DNA of 64,000 nucleotides from Craspedostauros australis (GCA_026770025.1 JAMXDE010000011.1:1426001-1490000), one strand, 5' to 3'. Shown: positions 44,667-57,420, counted from the stretch's first letter. Numbers and translations: made by a program. Notes: generated by a model from the sequence alone, not told the origin.

Positions 44667-46265
44667 TCAAAAGTGCTTTTCTCGACTCGAGTAAGACGAC
44701 AGATCTGCTTGATTCCTCCAGGAACTGATGCGCTGCACTGTCGTCTTGTCGTTGGGGTCGAGCTTGAGCTGGACGCAGCACCTTTGGCAGAGCTGTTTCT
44801 GCCCGTGGGTGATGGCACAATGTGATGATGTGATGTGAGTGGGCGGGAGGAGTTTGCAAGCGCCACATACCATGGTCGTAGCGAGGGGCCGGAAGGCATC
44901 GTAGATGATGGGGTAGGCAATTTCGGCCTTGTGGGAGTAGCGCATGTCTATTACGAACATAGTCGTTTCCAAGTCTCCATGATGGCAGTGATGATACCGA
45001 ATGCCAAACCGAAGCTTGAGATCGCCAAGCCGTGCATGCTTCATGGGTTTGGTGGTGAGAGTCTTGTCCATCGAAATCCCAAGGTACAGGCGTCGCGCGC
45101 ACATTGGTGTGGGGCTCAGGCCATCCATCCACCGGTGAATCGGTTTGGAGTAGTCCACCCCATCGGTGACGAAGAACGTGTCCTCGATGAAGAAGAATCC
45201 ATCCGACTGCATGGGCGTGCTGCCGCTTGACTTCATGTGCTGGTCGTGAAGCCACAAATCGTCATCAGTCATATCGACAACACAATCATGAACATCCTGC
45301 AAGGTCTGATCGCATCTGAATTCCACGACTGCTCGGTTGTGAGAGATATTGATTCCACGTTTTGGCTGCCTTCGCAGGAACTCAAACTTCACGGTGCTGA
45401 TGCGCGGAGAGCTAGAAGGCGGGGGAGGTAGGCCATGTCGGTCCGACGATCGCAATCTCGACACAGCATGCCCATCCAACCGGGTGTTGCCGTCCAGGCC
45501 TTCATTCATCTCCTTGATCATGGCCTCCGTATTGGAAATCAAAGATTGATCTTTGTGAGTCGCTTCGATCTCTTCCATGGTCGGCATTCTTTGGAATATC
45601 TTCCACAGTTCCTGATGATACGACAGCTGCACCGTCGGGTCGTTGAGGTCCACCACGCGATCGATGCATTGACCATCCAACAGCTCCTCTACTTCCTGGT
45701 CGCTGGGTGGCCTTGCCCGTTTGGTCTGGTAATCGAATCCTGGCGGCAACTTCAATCGCTCCTCGGACGAGTACTCTCCCCAACCGTACGGAACGCTCCT
45801 CGTCTTTCGTTTCAGCTCCGCTCTCTTGCGCTGCATGTACTCTCGTTCGGCTTGATCCTGCTGTGAAGTTCGTTGTGCGGTCGGCGCCGTCGCTTCGTGC
45901 GTTGTGGCCGGGGCCGCCGCGTTGACTATGTCAGTACTCGCGCTGGTGGCTCCTGCAGCAGCAGCGACGGCACTTCCAGCGCTTTCGGCGGGCGTCGCCT
46001 CAAACCTGACACGCCCGGATTTCTTGCGCTTCCATTGGCGCTCCAGCCTGCGTTCATCTAGATTCTTCCATTCTTTTACCGCCGTCTCCATGTGGCTGAT
46101 GATGCGATCGGTGGTGTTGCGGTATCGAAAAGGCTTGCAATCAAACGGATCATCGTCGCTCGACTTCCTGCTCGTTGGCAGGCTTGATGCTTGTGTGCTG
46201 ATGGTGTCAATCTGCAAGATCTGTTGCCATCTTCGTTTGCTTGCGTCACCAGAGATGGGCTTCAT
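44667..46265 (-). CDS. SNAPC3: snRNA-activating protein complex subunit 3 (SNAP50)
   Basis: Single-exon 532-residue protein. SNAPC3 is part of the SNAPc complex that binds the proximal sequence element of small nuclear RNA promoters and recruits RNA polymerase II or III. The C-terminal 230 residues match the family: a ubiquitin-like strand set (LQDVHDCVVDMTDDDLW), DGFFFIEDTFF, LGDLKLRFGIRYHHCHHGDLETTMFV with the HxGxCxH-like His/Cys cluster, and the zinc-binding end CGACKLLPPTHIT, then CAITHGQKQLCQRCCVQL. The N-terminal 250 residues are Ala-rich and basic with helical stretches and are not conserved, which is normal for the family. The gene is convergent with Fea1 copy B and divergent from the hydrolase. 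Confidence 0.88.
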   Translation of the reverse strand: MKPISGDASKRRWQQILQIDTISTQASSLPTSRKSSDDDPFDCKPFRYRNTTDRIISHMETAVKEWKNLDERRLERQWKRKKSGRVRFEATPAESAGSAVAAAAGATSASTDIVNAAAPATTHEATAPTAQRTSQQDQAEREYMQRKRAELKRKTRSVPYGWGEYSSEERLKLPPGFDYQTKRARPPSDQEVEELLDGQCIDRVVDLNDPTVQLSYHQELWKIFQRMPTMEEIEATHKDQSLISNTEAMIKEMNEGLDGNTRLDGHAVSRLRSSDRHGLPPPPSSSPRISTVKFEFLRRQPKRGINISHNRAVVEFRCDQTLQDVHDCVVDMTDDDLWLHDQHMKSSGSTPMQSDGFFFIEDTFFVTDGVDYSKPIHRWMDGLSPTPMCARRLYLGISMDKTLTTKPMKHARLGDLKLRFGIRYHHCHHGDLETTMFVIDMRYSHKAEIAYPIIYDAFRPLATTMVCGACKLLPPTHITSSHCAITHGQKQLCQRCCVQLKLDPNDKTTVQRISSWRNQADLSSYSSREKHF

Positions 46266-46799
46266 CGTTCGTCGAATGCAGTGGATTGTGATGTGATGTG
46301 ATGGATGTGATAGATGGATGAATGGAAGAAGTCGGGTTGCTGTCTCTTTGTTGGTCTGGTCAGGTGGTGACGAGTGACTGATGGGTGATTGGTCGGCGTT
46401 GGTTGATTGGTGGTTGGACGCGTGAAACCGTATCCAAGACTGGATCGTGACACGAGAGTCGTGTCTGAATCAAAGAGAATCGATGCGAACAAGTCTGTTT
46501 TTGCGTTCTGAAACTGCGTGTCATCTTTGTGGAACAACAAGTACAGTGAGGATCGTGGACGGATGAGAACACGATACGAGCCCTCGGCACAAAGCGAAGA
46601 TTGTTCCCAAACATGAACACAAACAAGCAACAAGGCAACCGAGCAGGATAAGTTGAGCGGTCTTGCGCACCATAGTCGTACTCGAGAACAGCGAGATACG
46701 CAAGGACATCGACAGAGCACAGCAGAGGCAGTTGCAAACTTGTAGTCTCCTCCATTCTACAGCACAGCACAACGCTCTACCAAAAGCCAACCTTCCACG
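46266..46799. other. Divergent intergenic region
   Basis: 534 bp between the divergent starts of SNAPC3 and the lipase-like gene. Presumed shared promoter region. No gene seen. Confidence 0.5.
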
Positions 46800-47669
46800 A
46801 TGGGATCCGAAACGAAAACAACGATCTGCGGCGAGGATTGTCACGCCACGACGTGGAATTTGGATGGCGCCAATGGCAAGCCCATTGCCCTGGCCGTGAT
46901 CTACCATGGCTTCCTGGCGCACGGCAACTTCCCAACCGTTCGGTACGCGGCGGAATTCTTGGCCGAGGCGAACTACGCGGTGGTCGCCGTTGACTTTCCC
47001 GGCCACGGCAAGTCTTCCGGACTGCGCGGGTACGTGAAGAGCGCGGATTCGATGATCGAGCTTGGCGTGGAGATGGCCAAGTTCGCCAAGGGACTGTTCC
47101 CAGACAACAGCGACCTGCCCCTCTTCCTCGTCGGATCCAGCATGGGCGGGGCCATCGCCCTGTCCGTGTCGCAGCGTCTCGGTCAGGAGTCCGTCGCGGG
47201 CGTGGTCCTTCTGGCACCCATGCTGAAGCTGGGCGTCTCCGGCCTGGAGCATGGATTGCTGGGATGCCTCTCCTACGTCCTGCCGACGGCGTTGCTGATC
47301 CCCAGCTCCTCCACGTCGTCGGAGAAGCAGGCCCGCGACCCTACGAAACGCGCCGAATGCGACAACGACGAGCTGTCCATCTCCGGCAACAACATCCGCG
47401 TGGGATCGGCCCTGACCTGCGTGGACATCACGGTCAACCTGCGCAAGGTGTTCGAGAAGGTGACCTGCCCCTTCCTGGTGCTGGTTGCCGATGAGGACGT
47501 CGTCGTGAAGAACGAAGGCAGCGAGGAGCTGTTCGCCCAGAGCCCCTCGAAGGACAAGACCAAGAAGCATTACAAGGCCATGCACGCCTTGATGTGCGAA
47601 CCATCCCCGTTGTTCGATGAGATCAAGACCGACATCCTCACCTGGATGTCGACCCGGGCCACGAAGTGA
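46800..47669 (+). CDS. Monoacylglycerol-lipase-like alpha/beta hydrolase
   Basis: Single-exon 289-residue protein of the Hydrolase_4/S33 type. It shows the oxyanion-loop HG (YHGFLAHGNF), the family motif DFPGHGKSSGLRGYV, nucleophile elbow GSSMGG with Ser114, an acid candidate Asp233 in LVADEDVVV and His262 in YKAMHALMCEP, so a full catalytic triad can be proposed. Plant and animal monoacylglycerol lipases share this set and size. There is no signal peptide or membrane helix, so a soluble enzyme is expected, probably acting on monoacylglycerol or lysophospholipid; closely related esterases are an alternative. The coding sequence is noticeably richer in GC at third positions than its neighbours, consistent with high expression. 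The start is the first ATG before the conserved region. Confidence 0.85.
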   Translation: MGSETKTTICGEDCHATTWNLDGANGKPIALAVIYHGFLAHGNFPTVRYAAEFLAEANYAVVAVDFPGHGKSSGLRGYVKSADSMIELGVEMAKFAKGLFPDNSDLPLFLVGSSMGGAIALSVSQRLGQESVAGVVLLAPMLKLGVSGLEHGLLGCLSYVLPTALLIPSSSTSSEKQARDPTKRAECDNDELSISGNNIRVGSALTCVDITVNLRKVFEKVTCPFLVLVADEDVVVKNEGSEELFAQSPSKDKTKKHYKAMHALMCEPSPLFDEIKTDILTWMSTRATK

Positions 47670-48788
47670 AGTCGTTGAATAATAGAATGTTGGCGATGAC
47701 GCTCTGGTAGTGATCGAACTTCATCTCAGAGCATGCACCCTATAATATGAGAAAGCATGCGATACCAAAGCATTGTCAGGAACTTAGATGCTTGACACCC
47801 GCGATTACTATTATTATACTAATAGAGTATGGCATGTACTCCCAATGTTCTCTCATCCTTCCAGAGGTGTTGGAGAGTCGGCGATGAGTTGACAGGTGGC
47901 CGATGATGAAATGGTGACGAATTCACCATGAATTGGCGACGAAGAGATGGCGGAGTCGAGGTGGCGACCTCTCACAATTGGCCACAGTGCGCTGTTGGGT
48001 TTTGAATGCATGTCGACGTTGCTTGAGCGTTATATGATAGTTGAATAGAGGTTTTATTGTCCAATTTTAAGATGTCGGTTCTTACACAAAGAGTCATTCG
48101 TGATCCCACACGACTTCAACGTGACGTTCCCACCATGTTGTATTGATATATGTATATTCAAGAATCAATATTTTGTATGGTAGCTTGCCTCCAAGACCGA
48201 TCGATTTGACAGAGATGGCCAAAAAAGCAATCATGTGAACAGGGGTTGCACGACACACAAAGTCGGATACAAATGCCAAATCAAAACCATGAGAGTGGCA
48301 GGGTCGCGGGCGGCGTTGCGCGGCATCAAAGGAGAGAGAGAGGAGGCACACCACCGACACATGGAAGCATCCAACTGGCGCCGAATGGCAGCCCTTGACG
48401 GGAGTGGTTTGGTGAGAGTAGTCGTATTCCCTCAGCGCCAGGCTGTTCGTCCATGTGGATCGAACAGGCTGTCCTTGCAGACGGCTACCAAGGGGCAACA
48501 CCTGCCATACCCGCGCTTGTATTGACAGTCAACCCGTTTTGTGGAGAAAGAACGCTCCGACAAGCAAACCATCAAACAAGGTGTGACTGACCCACTCCAC
48601 TCCACTCCGTTCCCAACCAACCAGAGAGAGTCGGAGCAACACACTCATACTCGTGCAGCGCCAACACACCAACAACTCATCACCTCAACAACCCGATCGT
48701 GCAGGAGTGGAGATAGCACATTGATCGGATTGGGAGAGGCACAAGTCGAGCGGCAGAAGGCGAAGGGGAGGCCGAGCTCGACCCAAAC
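47670..48788. other. Intergenic
   Basis: About 1.1 kb with AT-rich runs (TACTATTATTATACTAATAG near 47807-47826) and GGCGA-rich degenerate repeats at about 47881-47975. No recognisable gene. Probably the hydrolase 3' UTR and the promoter of the IQ-motif gene. Confidence 0.45.
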
Positions 48789-51700
48789 ATGACGCCATCA
48801 TCTTCGATATCATCATCGACACCAACCTCCATGTCACCATCAATGCCACCGTCCATGTCGATGTATCCGCGAACGTCTCCAAGATGGAACGAAGCTGCTG
48901 CTGCCGCTGCTGATCAGCGCAACGGCGCAATGCAGAGGGGGAGATCTCGTGAACGCAAGATGCACGCTGGCGTGGCCAGTATCAGCAGCAGCCCTGCTCC
49001 GGGACAGAGCCGACAAGGATCGTACCGACACATCGGCATGGATGGCAGCATCTCCGGCAGCGGCTCTCTCAGACATCCCAGGGTGCATAGCGCGGATGCG
49101 AGGCCTCAGTATCGCAATCGTTCGTCCACATCGTCCTTTGGAATGCACAGCGAGGCACGTGCTGTCATCAACCCTTCGCCCAATCGCATCACATCGACGG
49201 AGGGTCGTCGATATGTCTCATCGGGCGCTTCTGCGTTCTCGGCTCAGCCACGTTATCAGCAGCAGCAACAACAGCAACAGCAGCAACAATATCAGCAATA
49301 TCAGCGCAGACACACCAGCTCACAAATGCAAATGCTGGTCAAGACGCAAACGCCAGATCGATTGCATTCGCAAACACGTTCGCAAGCTTACTTGAATTCT
49401 GTGCAGTCGCAAGATGTTGGCTCGCCATCTTCAACGACGTTGCGTCAAACGAAGTCGACCGACTCTACCGGTTACCAAAGGCGTCGGCTGCGTTATCTCG
49501 AGACTCAGAGAGCCAAGCAGCAGACGTACCACGCCAACGACGGACCCACCACGCCACGACGTCCCCTGCACTCCATGCAACCTCAGCCGCATGCCTCCAG
49601 TTCCGCAGACGTTGGTTCCTCCCATCATAATGAAATGAGCACAATGCCAACATCGGCATCAGCATCTGCAGACGAGGGCGTCAGAAACAACCTCATCATG
49701 TACGGTAATGGCCGCGCCAACAATGATCAGGGCAGTATCCACACGGGCATGTCACAGCAAGAGCTTTTGCGAAAGCAGCAGACCGACCAGGATGTGAGGC
49801 AACGCAAGGACAAGAAGTACACCTACGGAAAGAAGAAAAGGAAGGATCGCATCCTCAACATCTCCATTCTCAGAACGAAGGGAAGCGGTAGCTTTGGGAG
49901 TGCCGAGAACCAGGCACAGCACAACTACCAGAATCAACATGATGCTCCCAGCTACAACGATGCAGCTGCGAACATGAATGCGTATCAAGTGGAGCAAAAT
50001 CCAGCGACACCAAATGATCGCGTCACAACTGCCCCACAAAGATCATCCAGGAGTTCGTCAAGATCGGTGAGTTCCAATCAAAATTGATGTGATGGTCCCA
50101 CCAACAAGGAGTGCCGCAATGTCGATCTGTCTTTCATGAGGATTTCGCTCTCTCAAACTCACTCAAACTCACACACTCATTCGATCACTATCACACATGG
50201 ACCCGCCAATGCACTTGCACATTGCGACTGCTTGCCATCTGAACCCGTTTGCAATCATAGAAGAGCCCTGGAAAGAGCGAGAGGGGCAGAACGGGTCGTG
50301 GGAAGAGCCCCAGGAGGTTTTGGAACATGATTTCTTCATTCTCACGATCCAAGTCACCATCCAATAGATTGGTACCCAACAGATTGGCTTGTGGCCCTCA
50401 CCTTGACGACAAAAACACCACTCAAACTTCCGTGTCAACAGCAGACATTGCCGTCTCATCGTATTCGTATAATGCCCCATCGCCAGCATCGCGACAGCTA
50501 CCATCGACGCCTGCGTCGGGACCAGCACCAACACCAACGCACAAAATAGAATCGATTCCGGTCGCGGTGGACGAATTCATTGAAACACCCGTCCCATCGC
50601 AATCACCGCCCGATACAATGGAAACTTCGCCCCAACCTTCATCCACAACACCAACCTCGCCGCACCAATCCATGGCGCAGGCTGCCATCCACGTTAGCCA
50701 GCGGGAGAACACCTACGATGATAGATCAGAATTCGTGCGTGCGCAGACGAAGAAAGCGAGAGTAGCAAGGCAGCTCGATACCAAGTATCCCAACAGATCC
50801 ACCTCTGCGTTCACGGAGACCGATGACAGCTTCCCAATCCTTTCCACTACGGCATCGGAAGTCTTTGCACCGGCAACGCCCAAAGCCAATCATCTTTCAC
50901 CCACCCGGCTGCGATACTCGTCCAGCGAGGTTGGAACTTCCTCCACACGTCATACGACATCGCAGAACACCCACTCAGCGATGGAGACCCCACAACGCTC
51001 CGTCAGGGTGCGTTTCGCACCGTCCGTCAAGCAACCGCAGAATCGAACGGATGAAGTCACAACTCCCAGCGGTTCCTTCAAGGAGGCCATCTCGGGTCCA
51101 GTTGTTCGTGTCAACGGCTCGCCCACTTCGGTCGCTGCCAACTTGTATGCGGATGATTGGAAGAAGCAGGTTTCCAACGCTAATGTCCAGTCTCTCCCAA
51201 AAACGACATCACCAGCATCGGCGAACTCTGCCGATATTGCCCTGAAGGACCCAGGCAGGCAGAATCCACGCTCGGAGGAGACTGCGCAGCAAACACAAAA
51301 TGAACTCTGCAGCACAAAGCCAAAGTCCATTCTGCGCAAGGGAAGGATGATCTCCGACTCCTCAGGGTCGGACGTCCAATCCAGGGCGAACACAGATTTT
51401 AGATCGCCCTCCAAGACCGTTCGCATCTCTTCCAACATCCAGGAGGAGGCAAGGTTCAGTTCCGAACTGCCACCCACACTTAGCTTCAAGGATAACTTCG
51501 GCAAAGAATTGTCGCCAATCCGGCAATCGCAGAGCAACACGTCCGAATCCATGGAAACAGACCTCACCAGCGTCACCGACAGCGAGACCATTGATAGTCC
51601 AGAACGCCACAACAGCTCCATGCGCGGCGGTGACCCAAATGTGTTCATGCAGCAGCAACATCAACCACAGGACTACTTCCATGTCGCGTCGACACCTGCT

Positions 51701-53566
51701 AGCGATCGAAACGCAGCCATGCTCAACATGAACTCCAACGCCAACCAAGCTGCATACGTGCCTGCATCCGACGCAGAACGCGAGTTCATTGAATCGGTCG
51801 CCTCCGTCGTGCTGCAAACCACCGCGCGGCAGTACTTGGCCAAGAAGGAGCTGGAATTGCGCAAGGAAATCGCCCATATGCAACATCTGCAAGAACAGCA
51901 GGCAGCAGAGCAGGCAAGGAAACTCAAAGAGGAGGAAGAGCTCGTCCGCAGATTGGAGGAGGAGCAGGACAGGTTGTTGAAGGAAGAAGAGCAAAAGAGG
52001 GTGCTGCGAGAAGAAAACGAGAGAAGGATGGCAGAAGAAGAACGCAACAGGGTGTTTGAAAAGCAGCGACAGGAGAAGTTCGAAAAGGAACAAGCGCAAA
52101 AACTCAAGAGAGCCGCAGAAGCGCAAGAGCAACGAGCAAGACAGGTGAGACAAGAGAAGGAGGCAAAAGCTCAGCTATCACTCGCCCAAGAAGTCGACAC
52201 TCTCTCCGTCCAGCTCTTCGATGTTGCCGCCATCCAAATTCAGGCGGCCTTCCGTGGCTGGTGGGTGCGAGACTCGTTGGTCGTGGATCATTACTGCGCG
52301 ACCAAGATCCAATCCCTTTGGAGGATGCATCGTTCTCGGCGGATGCCTACGGCACAGCAGGGACAGCGCCAGTTGCAGGATGACGCGGTTGTGCAGATGG
52401 CAGCGTTGCAAGGCGTTGACGACGATGGCATCGCGTGCATGATGGCAGCAGTCGTCGCTATCCAAACCTACTACAGAGGCTACAACGTGCGTAGGCACCT
52501 GAGTTTTGGCGCGAAGGCAGAGCAGACGACCAAATCAACAGCAGCAACCAATTCCAAATCTGCAAAGCCAAAGGGAACCTCTGCGACAGTTCAAAGTGAT
52601 GAATCCAAGCTAAACCATGCCGTTGCACTGTTGCAGAGCTACGTGCGAGGGTGGGTGACTCGTCACATTTTCGACACCTGGATCACGCAGAGTGGGACCG
52701 ATCTGATGGTGACGAAGCGAAGACAGCAGATGCATGCTCTACCACGCAAGGTGAATGTTGCTGACGTCAATTCCAGCATCATGAGCAATGAAAAAAACCG
52801 TCGTGCGTCTTCCACGGTGGAGACTCCAACGCCGTCGAGGCCCACAAGCCTGAACCACCCCGTGTCGCCGCAAAACCTGGGTGCGTACGCCGCGAGTTCC
52901 GCAGTCCTGAGGAATTCGTACGATGACGACGATGTGTTGGAACAGTACGCCGAGCGGCCAATCAGCACGAAGCAACAATCCGTGGCATCCTCCGATCCTG
53001 TCCCAACTGTCCAAGCAACGAAGCAAGCAAAACAGCCGGCCACGCAAGATGCGCCGAAGAAGCACAGATCCTTCAAGATGCGTCCAGGTGTGGTGAAGCG
53101 TCCAGGCAACTACGGGGATGACGAAGCAAGGCTTGAGGCTATGCACAACAAGTTCCGAAGTGTTGGATTGATGGAACACTCGTTCCGTCATCATGAGCAG
53201 GTGCTCGCGACGTGGCGTAGCACCATGAAACGCAAGGATGGACAGAATGAGGATGGTCATGATGCGGCGGCAGAAACGACAACGACAGCTACAAGTACAA
53301 GTACAACCAAAGCAGCTCCTGTCGTTGCTCAGCCTCCGCCGCCCAGCACGCTCGATGCCAAGCTCGCCCGCAAACCGTCGTACGAGCATCGGGCCAACAG
53401 CAGCAGCAGCAGGAGCCACGAAGGCGCCGTCTTCAACAGCTCCACCACTCTGACAAACGGCCAGGGCAGCATCCGACGCAGCCTGGCGGCATCGTCGCGA
53501 TCATCCCCCAGGGTTGTTGGTTCATGGAGCAAACGCACCGGATCACAGAGGCAACTTGATGCCTAG
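48789..53566 (+). CDS. Large IQ-motif, coiled-coil, low-complexity protein
   Basis: Proposed exons 48789..50066 and 50354..53566 encode 1496 residues; donor TCG/GTGAGT and acceptor ATCCAAG after a pyrimidine-rich stretch, both in phase 0. The N-terminal third is Ser/Gln/Pro/Arg-rich with a polyglutamine run. The middle is Ser/Thr/Pro-rich and disordered. A charged coiled coil (RLEEEQDRLLKEEEQKR and following) comes next, then IQ motifs: AIQIQAAFRGWWVRD, ATKIQSLWRMHRSRR, AIQTYYRGYNVRRHL and ALLQSYVRGWVTRHI. IQ motifs bind calmodulin or calmodulin-like proteins, so a cytoskeletal or centrosomal calcium-responsive scaffold is inferred. No motor, RhoGAP or other catalytic domain is seen. The two halves could be separate genes, since a start at 50327 is possible. 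Confidence 0.65.
49254..49300 (+). repeat. CAG/CAA-rich polyglutamine tract
   Basis: A mixed CAG/CAA run inside the IQ-motif gene encodes about eleven Gln in a row followed by Tyr-Gln-Gln-Tyr-Gln. Mixed codons suggest a selected or old tract rather than pure slippage. Confidence 0.85.
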
Positions 53567-54156
53567 ACTCGGATCTAGAGCAGAGCATATTGGGTAACGT
53601 ACGTTGATAGCAGAATGTTGACTTTCGAGTATCATTGCCCATGCATACATGCGTGCTGCTAGTCGTCCAAATGCACCACTCTGCGCTCAACTCTGCCAGC
53701 ATGGGCCTCCATAGCAACGTTGTTGGTTTGCGCGCCAGAAATGGTGAAACACGAAGAGAGGATCGTGGACGTTTCGCAAGTTCCCAGTCTCGCATCGTGT
53801 TGTTTCAGAACCGACCAAATCGACTCAACGGACATGTGCTCGTCCGTCCGTCCAACGTACGAACACGATGGAAACAAAAATTTGGTTTGTGTTTCGGTTT
53901 TTGGCGGCAGGATCGAAGTGTGCGTCCCACCATGGTGACGGGACCGCGGGTCGTTTTCTACGGGCCGTCGGTCGTAGTGTGTGTACGGCGAGTGGTAACT
54001 GGTGCGAATAACGCAGAGAGAAGGAGACGCAATGACGCAAGGAGGATTCGCGGCGCGAGCGGCAGCCGCAGCACGACGAGAACGCACTGAGCGTCGTGGA
54101 GCGCCGAACGCGTCCTACCTACTGACACATGGCCACGGATCGGCGGTGACAGCACC
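53567..54156. other. Intergenic
   Basis: 590 bp between two same-strand genes. No domain recognised in the small open frames on either strand. Presumed promoter of the gene at 54157. Confidence 0.5.
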
Positions 54157-57100
54157 ATGGCGACTCCCGAACAGGCAAGTCTCCTGATGGCGCAGGACAG
54201 CGACAGCGACGATGATGACACGTCCAACAGCAGCGACAGCACGCAGGAGAATGAGTTCGGCGAAGCCTTGCATCACCGCGCCTTGGTTCCAGTTCCATCA
54301 TCTCCTGTCCCTGTTGATGCTGACACTATGCATGGTGGTGATGCTGATGCTGATGGCGGTGTTGCTGGTGATGCTGATGACCGTGATAGCGACAATGGTG
54401 GTAGCACGAGTAGCGCTGCCGCAGCGGCCGACTTTGACACTGCCGTCCCCATGGACCATGACGGTCACGACGACCATGACGATGACCCCGTCCGCAGCGC
54501 CGCATCCCAACCACGGATGTCTGTCGCGCAGTCCAGAGCTGCACCAGTCTCGCACACAAGGATACCCGACAAATCGCCACCACCACCACCACCACCATCA
54601 GGACCACCAGGACCATCGTCTGCTTCAAGGCACAATCACGCGACTGGGGTAAGTGACGGGAATGATACCGACAGTACTTTGGGCGACGAATACGACGAAA
54701 AACCTGCACACGGCGCGATCAACGGCGTTGGCAGCACTGTGCGGATGGAGGCTCCTGCATCAGGGGAGGCCATGGGAGGCAGCAGTAACCACAGCAACAC
54801 TAGCAACGGCAACGGCAATACGACACAGCGCAAGATGAAGATCACCATCCGTCGCGCAGAAGCCGGCCACAAGAGCAAGAGCGGCGGCGCCAACACAACC
54901 AATACAACCAACACAGCCAACAGCACTCCCACCAAGAACAGCAACATGAGCGGCACGAAGAACAAGACCAGGAAAGTTGCAAAACTCCCCATGTCTCCCG
55001 CTCGAAAACGCCTCAAGATGTCGCTTCCGCTGCGGCGCAAGATGGGCCTGCCTTCGAAGAAGAATGGCACCAAGGGCCCCACTCTATCATCCATGGCGGC
55101 CCAAGTTGCGCCCACGCTCAAGGTCAAGTCTGCGGCCGACAACAAGCAGGAGGATGCTGTGGTGTCATCGTCCGCGTTGCGGAGGAAGCTTCATCTGCCG
55201 CTCAAGAAGAAGACGGCGAAAGATTCTCCAGCTCCTGCCACCACCACCACCAAGACACCGCCAAGAAAGCCAACGCAAAGCAAGCCAACGCCCGACAAAC
55301 ACAAATTGAACGGGTCGACCGAGGGGGCCAACGGCCAACACGAAGCTGGTGCTACTCATGGCAGCAAGAAGGGCAAGTCAGCCCTTTTGCCATCCGGAGC
55401 TCGACAGGTATCAACGCCGTACACGACCTCCATGCCAAAGTTCGCAGGAAGCGCGAAGGCACCCAAAAGCTCTCCATCATCCACGCGGCGGAAGCTGCCA
55501 GCCAGCAGCCAGTTCAAGACTGTGACCCTGCCGGCCATATCATCACCCGGTCTGTTGGTGCCAACATCTGCCGGGATGTTCCGAGGGGCAGTTGATTCGA
55601 ATGGCCTGTCCAAGCCATCGGCGCTGTTCGATCACGCCATGAAGACGGCAGGATACACACGCGAGTCCAGAACCAACGCACCGCATCGGGGTTCCAGCAC
55701 GCAGCGCCAGGTTGGGGACTTGTTCGACACGGATGTGAAAACCGTGCTGCAACCTTCGGCTCTCATCCCAACGGAGTTGCTCCTAGCGACCGTGGACCCG
55801 CACGCGAAGACCGCCAACAACAGCGAGAATAACTCAACCGATCAGGTCGGCAGCAGCGACAGCAGCAACAGCAAAGATGAGCCAAAGGAGAATGGCGCTG
55901 GCAAACCCAAGGACAGCGGCAAAGATCCTACACAACAGATATCCTTGCTGCGACACTTGATCAACCGGCTAGACTCCACGGCAACCGGCGCTATGTCAGA
56001 CGACGGAGAAGGCCAGAATAGCAACAAGAACGGCAACCAACACACGTGCACGATACAAGGTCGACCCTTCATGCGGTTCGTGGACATGATTCCTGTGTCA
56101 TTGAACATTTCGTACCCCGAGCAGTACATTAAGAAGAGATCGGAGTACATCAACCAGGTGGAAGCAAGGTACGTGGTTGCTGTCTGCTTGTTTTTGCTGC
56201 ATGCCACGCGTTCCTATACCGACATGAATCAGACCCCAATACCACAGTTTGACGGACCTGACTGGTGGCCAGGTGAACATTGGCATCAAACTAGTGACAA
56301 GCTCTTGGTGTGACGGCAATGATGCATTCCGATCTACGATTCTACTCTAACTTCATTTCTCCGTTCGTCTTCGATTTATTCTTGCTCATTTGCAAACCTC
56401 GATTCCAACAGGGAAAAGGCCATCGTTGACTACCAGGAGGAAGAGGAGAGACTTGAAATCGAGCATGAGCTCAACGAAGCGCCACCAAAGACAGATGGAG
56501 AGCCGAACATTCCTCCGAAACCATCGATCAAGATACCGCCCATACCAAAGCCTCCCGATCCACCGTTGTTGCAGGAGTGCGAGGGTCTGAAGTTGGATGA
56601 CTTCGAAGACCAAAAACCGCTGTACTTGGTGAAAGGAAAGGAGAAGTACGTGTCGCACCTTGACAAATCGTGTTTCCACCTCACGCAGGGTCGCTACTTC
56701 GGTCTTCACTCCAATTCAATCATCGATCCCCAATTCTACGGCGCAAATGCGCCTGGCGTTGCCGGACTTGGTTCCGGATCTGGGTTGGCGACGTCCACCG
56801 CAGGTGGCAGCACTATTTCCAGCCACATCTTCACTGCGGCATCCTCGGCGAGCATCGCTAAGCCAGATAAGACGGCATCTTCAGCATCAACGTCACGAAC
56901 ACCATCGTCATCGTCGACATCTAGCAAGCAAAAAAGCGGAAATTCAACCACAAGCAAGTCCTCCACCGCGAAGAAGTCGTCATCCTCCACGACGAGCAGC
57001 AACAAGAAGCCAGAAAAAGCAAAGCCGAAGACTTCTGTCAAGGGTGCTAAGTTCAAGGGCGAAGCTCCGACGGCCACATCGAGCCAACTACGCAAAATCA

Positions 57101-57420
57101 TCGATCTCGGTGGCAAGGATGCTCTCCACCTGAAACAAAGGATCATGCGTGCGGCAGTGCACGCCAGCCGCACCGGCAATCACGGATTTACCTTCAAGGG
57201 GTTGAATGGTGAGTACTATCCAGACGTCTCCAAGGCATTCGCGGCTCACGCAGGGATTAAACCATGCACCAAGTGCAAGAACAACAAACAAGGCGCATAT
57301 CATTGCCGGTTGCGCCGCAAACACAAGGAGATCGACTTCGATGGCAGCGACAGTCCAGGCGTGCTTGCGCCCTTCTTTGCAGCGCCATTGGAGAGATTGT
57401 TGGCGGATGAGATCATGTGA
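54157..57420 (+). CDS. Unrecognised large basic, low-complexity protein, probably nuclear
   Basis: Exons 54157..56168 and 56412..57420 encode 1006 residues; donor AG/GTACGT and acceptor AACAG give the continuous QVEAREKAIVDYQEEEERLE. The N-terminal 230 residues are acidic and Ser/Asp-rich with a proline run. Residues about 230-400 contain repeated basic clusters (RKRLKMSLPLRRKMGLP and RRKLHLPLKKK), which look like duplicated nuclear localisation or DNA/RNA-binding motifs. The part after the intron is Pro-rich, then has a compact conserved-looking block (KYVSHLDKSCFHLTQGRYFG), a Ser/Thr/Lys-rich linker and a Cys/His cluster (CTKCKNNKQGAYHC) near the end that could bind zinc. I know no family for it. 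A chromatin or transcription role is only suggested by composition. Confidence 0.65.

Noticed and set aside
46521-47585. 354-codon open frame on the minus strand
   Set aside because: Antisense to the lipase-like gene, whose catalytic motifs are unmistakable; the antisense frame is a by-product of GC-rich third positions.
50327-53566. Treating the IQ-motif part as a separate gene starting at 50327
   Set aside because: A consensus donor at 50067 and an in-phase acceptor at 50353, with a typical 287-nt intron, make one gene more likely. Kept as a stated alternative.
54649-54656. GTAAGT inside the 1006-residue gene considered as a donor
   Set aside because: Reading frame, composition and acidity continue unchanged on both sides, and no convincing acceptor follows nearby that improves the protein.
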